A DNA stretch of 21,148 bases from Eggerthella sp. CAG:298 (lineage in GTDB: Bacteria > Actinomycetota > Coriobacteriia > Coriobacteriales > Eggerthellaceae): positions 55,597 to 76,744 of the forward strand of contig FR895147.1 of the NCBI GenBank assembly GCA_000435675.1, read 5' to 3'. This document shows positions 6,816-12,900 of this stretch, piece by piece. The translations under genes were made by a program, and so were the position numbers. Position 1 is the stretch's first letter. Every line of letters starts with the position of its first letter. A model generated the notes under the pieces. That model saw only the letters and a list, made by a program, of their open reading frames with translations, searched no databases and was not told the origin of the DNA.

Positions 6816-8498
6816 CTACTGAAAGAGCACGTTGAGCGCTTCGGCAAGCTCGTCTCCTACCCCACACGCGTCTTCCATGCTCGCGCCCGTGGTGAAGAGA
6901 TAGACCTTGATCTTGGGTTCGGTTCCGCTCGGACGCACGATCACTTTACACGAATCTTCGAGGTCGAATTCGATCACATTGGCAGGAGGAAGCGCGCCTA
7001 AGCCTGGTTGATAGTCGAGCGTCTCGAGCACTGCCTTCCCCGCAACGCTATCGAGACCATCCGCGCGCAGCGAATCCATGATCTCAGCCATGCGCGCCGC
7101 ACCCGAAGCTCCTTCGAAGGTGAACGCAAGCGTACGATTGTGGTGATAGCCATACTTCTGGTAAAGATCCTGCATGGCCTGGTAGAGGTTCTTCCCCTCT
7201 GCGCGATACGCGCGTGCCATCTGGCAGATGAGCATCGAAGCCACGATCGCATCCTTATCGCGCGCATGACAGCCAGCCAGGTAGCCATAGCTCTCTTCGA
7301 AGCCAAAGATGAAGCGGTCGAGCTCTCCCGCCTCTTCCAGTTCGCGTTGAATGCCACCGATATATTTGAAGCCCGTGAGCACCCGCTTGAGCTCTACGCC
7401 ATGGTCGGCCGCGATCGCATCAACGATGCTCGTCGAAACGATGGTGGTGACCGCAAGCGGACGCGCGGGCATCTTGCCTAGCTGGGAGCGCATGCGACAG
7501 ATGTAGTCGAACAGGAGCGCGCCGGTCTCGTTGCCCGTGAGCAACTGATAGTCATCGCCGTCCTTCACCGCGATGCCCACGCGGTCGGCATCAGGGTCGG
7601 TGGCGAGCAAGAGATCGGGCTTCACCTGCTCGCAGAGAGCAATGCCACGCTCGAGCGCTTCGCGGATCTCGGGGTTAGGATAGGGGCAGGTAGGGAAATT
7701 CCCATCGGGATAGGCCTGTTCACCCACCATGTACACATCGCGCACGCCGATGCGCTCGAGGATGCGGTTCACGCATTCAAGGCCGGTACCATTGAGCGGC
7801 GTGTAGACCAAGCGCAGTTCGCCCTGCTCATCTGGCGCCTCAAGGCTCTGCTCATAAACGGCATCGAGGAATGCATCGAGCACTTCCTCGTTGATATAGC
7901 GAACGAGGCCTTCGTCGATCGCACGCGCGAAGTCCATCGTGCGCACGTCTTCGAACACATCCACCTGCGCGATGGCTTCGGTGATGGCATCAGCGATCTC
8001 GTCGGTGATCTGGCAGCCATCAGGGCCATAGACTTTGTAGCCGTTGTACGCGCTGGGATTGTGGCTAGCGGTGACGTTGATGCCGATCGCGCAACCCAAG
8101 TAGCGCGTGGCGAAGGAAAGCGCTGGGGTGGGCTCCAAGCGCGAATAGATATGCGAGGTGATGCCATTGGCCGCAAGAACGCCAGCAGCCGTCTCTGCGA
8201 ACAGGCGCGAATTGATGCGCGAATCGAAGCAGATCGCCACGGTGCCATCCACACCCACGTGTGTCTTGATGTAATCGGCGATACCCTGGGTAGCTTTGCC
8301 TACCGTGTAGATATTCATGCGATTGGTGCCCGCACCGAGCACGCCGCGAAGACCTCCCGTACCGAACTCGAGTTCCTGAAAGAATGCATCTTCTATCGCC
8401 TGAGCATCGCCACGCTCCCGCATCTCTGCGAGCTGCGCCGCCAAGACCGGCTCGGATACGTTTTCACACCAGCGATCGAATTCGCTCTGGTAATCCAT
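6816..8498 (-). CDS. pgcA: Phosphoglucomutase/phosphomannomutase (alpha-D-phosphohexomutase family)
   Basis: The enzyme interconverts hexose 1- and 6-phosphates through a phosphoserine intermediate. Its 560 aa and N-terminal EFGTGGLRG and AGTNRMNIYTVGKATQG match the Bacillus PgcA/eukaryotic PGM2-like subgroup. The active-site loop TASHNPSAYNGYK carries Ser145. The metal site DPDADRVG begins at residue 291, the sugar-specificity motif FEESYGYLAG follows, and RPSGTEPKIKVY near the C-terminus binds the substrate phosphate. All four functional motifs look intact. It faces away from the suf genes across a 243-nt gap and leads a probable three-gene unit with two membrane proteins. Substrate preference (glucose, mannose or a pentose) cannot be read from sequence alone. 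Confidence 0.92.
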   Translation of the reverse strand: MDYQSEFDRWCENVSEPVLAAQLAEMRERGDAQAIEDAFFQELEFGTGGLRGVLGAGTNRMNIYTVGKATQGIADYIKTHVGVDGTVAICFDSRINSRLFAETAAGVLAANGITSHIYSRLEPTPALSFATRYLGCAIGINVTASHNPSAYNGYKVYGPDGCQITDEIADAITEAIAQVDVFEDVRTMDFARAIDEGLVRYINEEVLDAFLDAVYEQSLEAPDEQGELRLVYTPLNGTGLECVNRILERIGVRDVYMVGEQAYPDGNFPTCPYPNPEIREALERGIALCEQVKPDLLLATDPDADRVGIAVKDGDDYQLLTGNETGALLFDYICRMRSQLGKMPARPLAVTTIVSTSIVDAIAADHGVELKRVLTGFKYIGGIQRELEEAGELDRFIFGFEESYGYLAGCHARDKDAIVASMLICQMARAYRAEGKNLYQAMQDLYQKYGYHHNRTLAFTFEGASGAARMAEIMDSLRADGLDSVAGKAVLETLDYQPGLGALPPANVIEFDLEDSCKVIVRPSGTEPKIKVYLFTTGASMEDACGVGDELAEALNVLFQ

Positions 8499-8627
8499 GG
8501 ATTCCGCCTTTACTTCCTTATCTCTTGAATGGCCTTGATAAGCCAGGTAAAAGTATACGACAAGAACGAGCGCTCGCCGCTTGTAAACAGATTAGTACAT
8601 CTTTTCTCGCTGGCTCTTGCTAATTCC

Positions 8628-8643
8628 TACTAAAATGGTAGTA
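8628..8643. promoter_or_regulatory. Inverted repeat upstream of suf genes, possible operator
   Basis: TACTA-N6-TAGTA forms a symmetric dyad in the divergent region between the mutase and sufC, about 45 nt upstream of the predicted sufC -10 box. Rrf2-family iron-sulfur regulators bind dyads of this general type, but this does not match a consensus I can name. Confidence 0.35.
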
Positions 8644-8684
8644 TTTCTACAACTTGAGAGACCTGCACGTCAGGGAAACGAAAC

Positions 8685-8693
8685 TGCTATAGT
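8685..8693 (+). promoter_or_regulatory. Extended -10 promoter for sufC-sufB
   Basis: TGC followed by TATAGT (8688-8693) gives an extended -10 element 48 nt before the sufC GTG. There is no recognisable -35 box at 17 nt, as is common for extended -10 promoters. Confidence 0.5.
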
Positions 8694-8741
8694 TTCAAGA
8701 GAAGCAATAAGAAGAACGCACTATCGCTTTGAGGAGTAACC

Positions 8742-9518
8742 GTGCTTGAATTACAAGATATCGTTTTCGAGGTTCCCCTTGCGGAAGGTTCGAGAGAGAC
8801 GAAACGCATCATCGATGGCATCTCGCTTACCATCGATACCGATAAGTTCGTGGTTATCACCGGGCCGAACGGCGGCGGTAAATCCACGCTTGCCAAGCTG
8901 ATCATGGGCATCGAAAAGCCTACGAGCGGCAAGGTCATCTTCAAAGGGCAAGATATCACGAACGCCTCGATCACCGAGCGCGCGCGGATGGGCGTGGGAT
9001 ATGGGTTCCAGCAACCAGCTCGCTTCAAGGGCATGAAGGTGAAGAAGCTGCTCGAATTGGCAGCAGGAAAGCGCCTGCCCATGCTCGCTTGCAACGAATA
9101 CCTGAGCGAAGTGGGACTTTGTTCGGCGAATTATCTCACCCGCGAAGTCGACAAGAGCCTTTCGGGTGGCGAACTGAAGCGCATCGAGATCGCGACCGTG
9201 CTTGCTGCGAATCCTGATCTTGCTATCTACGATGAACCAGAAGCAGGCATCGATCTTTGGAGCTTCGATCGCCTCACGCAAACGTTCAAGCAGCTCTACA
9301 AACAGGAGAATGGCAAATCCATCATCATCATTTCCCATCAGGAGCGCATCATCGAGCTGGCAGACGAGATCATCTGTCTGCGCGCGGGCAAGATCGAGTC
9401 ACAAGGCAGCGTGGAAGAGATCCTTCCCCAACTCGGACTTTCTGCCAAAGAGAACGACTATTGTTCGTTCACCGAGCCTCCCGACCTGCATCTGACCGAG
9501 ATCTCCACCAACTGTTAG
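8742..9518 (+). CDS. sufC: SufC-type ABC ATPase of iron-sulfur cluster assembly
   Basis: SufC is the soluble ABC ATPase that binds SufB/SufD scaffolds and drives cluster assembly. The 258-aa product has Walker A GPNGGGKST at 41-49, the ABC signature LSGGELKRIEIA at 140-151, Walker B with DEPEAGID from 164, and a switch His in IIISHQERI. The DEPEAGID form, rather than the transporter-like DEPT, is typical of the SufC branch. No membrane component is encoded nearby. Translation starts at a GTG with GAGGAG 6 nt upstream. An 8-nt gap leads to the scaffold gene, and no SufS, SufU, SufD or SufR gene accompanies the pair. This agrees with a minimal SUF-like (SMS) system. Confidence 0.9.
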   Translation: MLELQDIVFEVPLAEGSRETKRIIDGISLTIDTDKFVVITGPNGGGKSTLAKLIMGIEKPTSGKVIFKGQDITNASITERARMGVGYGFQQPARFKGMKVKKLLELAAGKRLPMLACNEYLSEVGLCSANYLTREVDKSLSGGELKRIEIATVLAANPDLAIYDEPEAGIDLWSFDRLTQTFKQLYKQENGKSIIIISHQERIIELADEIICLRAGKIESQGSVEEILPQLGLSAKENDYCSFTEPPDLHLTEISTNC

Positions 9519-9526
9519 GAGCAACC

Positions 9527-10456
9527 ATGGCTGTTGATCTTTCCCCCATCGACGCAGACTTGCTGAAAACGCTCACCGACGTTCACGGCATTCCTGCGGG
9601 CGCTTATAACATCCGTAAAGACGGCGAACTGCTTTCGCGCAGCAATTCCGCGAATATCGAGATCGCCACGAAAACCGACAACCCCGGCATCGATATCTTC
9701 ATCAAGGAAGGTACGAAGGGCGAGAAGGTCTACATCCCGGTCATCCTTTCGAAGGCGGGGCTCACCGATGTGGTCTACAACACCTTCCACATTGCCGACA
9801 ACTGTGATGTGACCATCATCGCTGGCTGCGGCATCCATAACGATGCGCACGAGAAAGCTGAGCACGACGGCATCCACACGTTCGAGATCGGTAAGAATTC
9901 GCGCGTGAAGTACGTCGAACGCCATTACGGCGAAGGCTCAGGTAGTGGCGAGCGCGTGCTCAATCCTGTTACCAAGGTCTATATGGACAGCGATTCCTAC
10001 TGCGAGATGGAGCTTTCCCAGATCGGTGGTGTCACCTCTACCATTCGCGACACCGATGCTGAAGTGGGCGAGAATTCGAAGCTCGTGTTGCTCGAAAAGC
10101 TGCTCACCAATGGAGATCAGACCGCGATCTCGAACATGAAGGTCGAACTTAAAGGCAACAACTCCAACGTGCAGGTGATCTCGCGCAGCGTTGCGCAGGA
10201 TAATTCCAAGCAAACGTTCAACCCGCTCGTTATCGGCGAGGCTGCCTGCAACGCACACGTGCAGTGCGATGCGATCATCATGGGCAATGCCACGGTCACC
10301 GCGATTCCCGGCATCGAAGCAGCGCATGAAGATGCGCAGCTCGTACACGAGGCTGCCATCGGCAAGATCGCGGGCGATCAGATTACGAAGCTCATGACGC
10401 TCGGGCTTACTGAAGAAGAAGCAGAAGCCGAGATCTTAGACGACTTCTTGAGCTAG
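9527..10456 (+). CDS. sufB: SufB/SufD-family scaffold, short form (SmsB-like)
   Basis: This 309-aa protein is the partner scaffold for the ATPase just upstream. I start it at the ATG at 9527, with TTAGGAG before it. The longer open frame reaching back to 9257 overlaps sufC out of frame. The C-terminal half has the beta-helix-like SufB/D repeat, then CNAHVQCDAIIMGNATVTAIPGI and VHEAAIGKIAGDQITKLMTLGLTEEEA, matching the SufB end. His274-Glu275 and Cys247 are retained. The cysteine of the usual CGAHT motif is replaced in NATVTA. At 309 aa it lacks the long N-terminal region of E. coli-type SufB (about 495 aa), as in the minimal two-gene SUF-like systems of archaea and anaerobes. It could also be called SufD. 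No second scaffold gene is present here. Confidence 0.88.
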   Translation: MAVDLSPIDADLLKTLTDVHGIPAGAYNIRKDGELLSRSNSANIEIATKTDNPGIDIFIKEGTKGEKVYIPVILSKAGLTDVVYNTFHIADNCDVTIIAGCGIHNDAHEKAEHDGIHTFEIGKNSRVKYVERHYGEGSGSGERVLNPVTKVYMDSDSYCEMELSQIGGVTSTIRDTDAEVGENSKLVLLEKLLTNGDQTAISNMKVELKGNNSNVQVISRSVAQDNSKQTFNPLVIGEAACNAHVQCDAIIMGNATVTAIPGIEAAHEDAQLVHEAAIGKIAGDQITKLMTLGLTEEEAEAEILDDFLS

Positions 10457-10486
10457 ATGACAAAGCTACCCGGTCGTTCGTCATCT
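10455..10486 (+). repeat. Short dispersed 3'-end element, copy 1 (after sufB)
   Basis: The element overlaps the sufB stop codon. AGATGAC (10455-10461) and GTCATCT (10480-10486) pair around a loop containing CTACCCGGTCGTT. A near-identical copy follows thrS at 18795-18825 in the same sense relative to its gene, differing by two substitutions and one single-base gap over 31 positions. Confidence 0.7.
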
Positions 10487-10500
10487 GCAGCAAGCAAAAC

Positions 10501-10527
10501 AAAAGCTCCCCATCTGGGGAGCTTTTT
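10501..10527. terminator. Bidirectional terminator between sufB and acpP
   Basis: A perfect 11-bp stem, AAAAGCTCCCC (10501-10511) with GGGGAGCTTTT (10516-10526), encloses an ATCT loop. It ends in a T-run on the plus strand and, through the A-run, on the minus strand. It lies between converging genes and can serve both. Confidence 0.92.
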
Positions 10528-10567
10528 CGTACTACGCTGTTTGGAGTTCGAGAATTGATCGCCTGGT

Positions 10568-10792
10568 CTACTCCTGAAGACTTGCGACGTACGCGATAAG
10601 GTCGCCGATGGTCTCGAGGCCTTCTGGCTCACCGAAGTCGATCTCGCACTTCTCTTCCAATTCGCAGATGAGCTCGACCATATCGAGAGAATCGACGCCG
10701 AGAGACTCGAACGTTGCCTCTTCGGTGATAAGCCCCTCTTCAACATCGAGGTTTTCAACGAGAAGTTCTTTGATGATTGCAAGCGTATCCAT
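10568..10792 (-). CDS. acpP: Acyl carrier protein
   Basis: A 74-aa acidic protein with the ACP signature GVDSLDMVELICELEEKCEIDF. The Ser in DSLDMVE carries 4'-phosphopantetheine, added by the AcpS encoded at 616-1188. It shuttles acyl chains in fatty-acid synthesis. The length and four-helix pattern are normal. The start ATG at 10792 has AAAGG upstream. It stands alone, with no fab genes beside it, facing the sufB gene across a shared terminator. Its own upstream region contains a TAGAAT -10-like box and a 6-bp inverted repeat. A specialised (polyketide or lipoteichoic) carrier cannot be excluded, but the sequence is that of an ordinary AcpP. Confidence 0.93.
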   Translation of the reverse strand: MDTLAIIKELLVENLDVEEGLITEEATFESLGVDSLDMVELICELEEKCEIDFGEPEGLETIGDLIAYVASLQE

Positions 10793-10818
10793 AACCGCCC
10801 TTTCTGTTTACGTATAAC

Positions 10819-10836
10819 ATGCGTGCAAGAACGCAT
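10819..10836. repeat. Inverted repeat in the acpP leader
   Basis: ATGCGT and ACGCAT flank a 6-nt centre, 27 nt before the acpP start. It lies downstream of a TAGAAT -10-like box (10858-10853, minus strand), so it would fall in the 5' untranslated RNA or act as an operator near the transcription start. Confidence 0.4.
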
Positions 10837-11032
10837 CTAAGATCAAAACAGCATTCTAGCGCAAAGCACCCCAAACGAAAGAACAAAAGAGCTATCCGCA
10901 CCGCCCGTACACAACCGTCGCGAGCGAGCATGCGCAAAAATGAACCACCGCTCGAAGGCTCTCCGATTGGCGCGGTCATACTCGTTATAGTTAGGCTAGT
11001 TAATGGATGCAAGCCGCACACAAGGAGGCAGC

Positions 11033-11872
11033 ATGCAAGAAGAGATCGTAGTGAAAGCTCCCACCACCGAAGCGCTCACCCCCGCTCAGATCACCCAAAA
11101 AGCCGAAGACCTTGGCGTGATCAAGACCGAGATGTCCTTCGGACGAAGCTTTGCCCTCTCGATCATGGCAGGCGCATTCATCGCCATGGGCGCGATGTTC
11201 TTCTCGCTCGTGGTTGGTGACCCAGCACTGCCCTTCGCTATTCAGCGCGTACTCGGCGGATTCCTGTTCTGCCTTGGCCTTATTCTGGTAGTGGTTGCGG
11301 GCGCCGAACTCTTCACGGGCAATACCATGATCGTGATGACCGCCGCAAGCAAACGAATCAAGTGGTCGGCAGTCTGGAAGAACTGGATCGTGGTGTTCTT
11401 CGGCAACTTCCTTGGTGCACTCGTGATAGTCGGCCTCGTCTTCCTCTCCGATATGTCTGCGATGAACGGTGGCCAGGTGGGTCAGACCATGGTCAGCGTG
11501 GCCGCTGGTAAGATGCATGCCGATTGGCTCGTTCTCTTCGCGAAGGGCATCATGTGTAACTTCCTCGTGTGTCTCGGCGTTTGGATGGCCTACGCTTCAA
11601 AGACGGTCACCGACAAGATCCTTGCCGTTGTCTTCCCCATCACCGCATTCGTGGCCTGTGGCTTCGAACACTGCGTGGCCAACATGTTCTTCCTGCCCAT
11701 GGGTGCGCTGCTCGCTTCCTGCGGTATCGCTCCAGCGGGCATCGATCCAGCAAGTGTGAATATGCTCGGCGCGCTCTATAATTGGTCAGCCACCGTGCCC
11801 GGCAATATTGTGGGCGGCGCACTCATGGTAGGCATGATGTACTGGTTCATCTATCGCAAGAAGAAGAATTAG
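11033..11872 (+). CDS. Formate/nitrite transporter family protein
   Basis: This is a pentameric membrane channel of the FNT family (FocA/NirC) for small anions such as formate or nitrite. The 279-aa product has several long hydrophobic segments, consistent with the six-helix fold. The family motif GAELFTGNTMI lies after the second helix, and GFEHCVANMFFLP contains the conserved pore histidine. I start at the ATG at 11033 because AAGGAGG lies 6 nt before it. The in-frame ATG at 11003 lacks a ribosome binding site. No formate lyase, dehydrogenase or nitrite reductase gene lies nearby, so the transported anion is open, and a focA or nirC label would go beyond the evidence. The gene is followed by a large inverted repeat. 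Confidence 0.92.
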   Translation: MQEEIVVKAPTTEALTPAQITQKAEDLGVIKTEMSFGRSFALSIMAGAFIAMGAMFFSLVVGDPALPFAIQRVLGGFLFCLGLILVVVAGAELFTGNTMIVMTAASKRIKWSAVWKNWIVVFFGNFLGALVIVGLVFLSDMSAMNGGQVGQTMVSVAAGKMHADWLVLFAKGIMCNFLVCLGVWMAYASKTVTDKILAVVFPITAFVACGFEHCVANMFFLPMGALLASCGIAPAGIDPASVNMLGALYNWSATVPGNIVGGALMVGMMYWFIYRKKKN

Positions 11873-11882
11873 CGCCTCCCGC

Positions 11883-12066
11883 TCGTTGCCCTAAGGGGCT
11901 TACGCCTGAGGGGTGGTTGGGTCGACCCGCTTTCGTTGCTCGATAGCCTGCAATATCTTGCAGGCTATCTCGTGCACTTCGCTCCTTCGGACAACCTATT
12001 ACGAATTAAGAGTGCGGACTCAGAGTCGTCCAACCACCCCACAGGCTCCGCCCCTTAGGGCAACGA
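11883..12066. repeat. Nested inverted-repeat element (MITE/REPIN-like or structured RNA)
   Basis: Outer arms 11883-11926 and 12025-12066 are near-complementary: both share TCGTTGCCCTAAGGGGC, then GCCTG, then GGGGTGGTTGG, with only short mismatches. Inside them sits a perfect 12-bp hairpin, GATAGCCTGCAA (11942-11953) with TTGCAGGCTATC (11958-11969), and a TATC loop. No coding sequence is apparent. It fills most of the 350-nt gap between the FNT channel and the metal operon. It may be a non-autonomous mobile element, a paired REP element or a strong terminator. I see no clear target-site duplication. Confidence 0.7.
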
Positions 12067-12165
12067 CAACCCTGAAAGGACAGTCTTATATCTGCCTCAC
12101 CCTCTCCGCTGATCGAACTCTAACCTGTTTGAGTCTTATTGATGGGCAAACTTCTTTTCTTATGC

Positions 12166-12193
12166 TTGACAAAAGGTCTGTAGTTGCTAACAT
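12166..12193 (+). promoter_or_regulatory. Promoter of the zinc-resistance operon
   Basis: A perfect TTGACA (12166-12171), a 16-nt spacer and TAACAT (12188-12193) precede the repressor gene. The -10 box lies inside the operator dyad, so repressor binding would block polymerase directly. Confidence 0.7.
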
Positions 12194-12215
12194 ATGAACA
12201 GATGCTCATATGTTA
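12188..12215. promoter_or_regulatory. SmtB/ArsR-type 12-2-12 operator
   Basis: Arms TAACATATGA (12188-12197) and TCATATGTTA (12206-12215) are perfect reverse complements around ACAGATGC. The arrangement matches the 12-2-12 imperfect palindrome (ATATGAACA half-sites) bound by SmtB/CzrA-family zinc sensors. Confidence 0.85.
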
Positions 12216-12224
12216 GGACGTAAC

Positions 12225-12569
12225 ATGACTGAAGACAAACCTACCGCAGAGAACCTCATGAGTGTTATCGGCGAAGGTGAGACCCTGCCCGATGACGAAC
12301 TGCTCTACGATCTAGCCGATCTCTTCAAGACGTTCGGCGACACCACGCGCATCAAGATACTCTATGCGCTGATGAATGGCGATCTCTACGTGAACGACAT
12401 CGCTGAGATCGTGGGCGTTTCGCAAAGCGCGGTCTCTCACCAGCTCCGCGTGCTCAAGCAAGCGCGCCTAGTCAAATTCACGCGCGATGGCAAGAACGTC
12501 ACGTATTCGTTGGCAGATGACCACGTCTACGCCATGCTCTCGCAAGGCCTCACCCATATCTGCGAATAA
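12225..12569 (+). CDS. ArsR/SmtB-family metal-sensing repressor, predicted Zn(II) type
   Basis: A winged-helix dimeric repressor that leaves DNA when metal binds. The core reads LADLFKTFGDTTRIKILYALMNGDLYVNDIAEIVGVSQSAVSHQLRVLKQARLVKFTRDGKNVTYSL, with recognition helix SQSAVSHQLRVL. The C-terminal helix has an Asp-x-His pair, a His 11 residues after that His, and a Glu three residues further on. This is the alpha5 zinc site as in SmtB (Asp, His, His, Glu). The arsenic/lead/cadmium ELCxCD motif of the ArsR/CadC alpha3 site is absent. I start at the ATG at 12225 because AGGA precedes it and the alternative ATG at 12210 lies within the operator. It leads an operon with an HMA protein and a Zn/Cd ATPase. 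Confidence 0.9.
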   Translation: MTEDKPTAENLMSVIGEGETLPDDELLYDLADLFKTFGDTTRIKILYALMNGDLYVNDIAEIVGVSQSAVSHQLRVLKQARLVKFTRDGKNVTYSLADDHVYAMLSQGLTHICE

Positions 12570-12648
12570 GCACATCACAGAAAAGAAGCTCCCAGCAAAG
12601 CTCACAAAACAACGATCACCCAAACCACCCGTGAAAGAAGGAACCACC

Positions 12649-12870
12649 ATGAAGAAGTCATACAAGCTCGAGAACCTCGGATGTGCCAACTGCGCCGCAC
12701 GCATGGAAGACGCGATCAACAAGATCGACGGCGTGACGAAGGCGCAGGTGGTATTCATGACCTCGAAGCTCAAACTCGAGACCTCCACCGACAATATCGA
12801 TCCGATCCTGGACGAAGCCCAGAAGATCATCACCTCCTTCGAAGACGACTGCATGATCGCTGGCCGCTAA
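12649..12870 (+). CDS. Free heavy-metal-associated (HMA) domain protein
   Basis: A 73-aa ferredoxin-like metal-binding domain, MKKSYKLENLGCANCAARME, with the CxxC motif at residues 12-15. It has the further pattern INKIDGVTKAQVVFMTSKLKLE typical of HMA folds, and an acidic C-terminal region. AAGGA lies 6-7 nt before the ATG, and the longer upstream open frame is an artefact overlapping the repressor. In many Zn/Cd ATPases this domain is fused to the N-terminus. Here the ATPase 30 nt downstream has none, so the two probably represent one split functional unit or a chaperone/pump pair. One extra cysteine (DDCMIAGR) lies near the C-terminus. Confidence 0.9.
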   Translation: MKKSYKLENLGCANCAARMEDAINKIDGVTKAQVVFMTSKLKLETSTDNIDPILDEAQKIITSFEDDCMIAGR

Positions 12871-12900
12871 GAGAATCAACGCCCCAACAAGGAAGACACC

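Noticed and set aside
9257..9526. N-terminal extension of the SufB/D frame
   Set aside because: It overlaps sufC in another frame, while ATG at 9527 has a good ribosome binding site and fits the family start.
12210..12224. Earlier ATG for the SmtB-type repressor
   Set aside because: It lies within the operator palindrome and lacks a ribosome binding site, while the ATG at 12225 has AGGA upstream.
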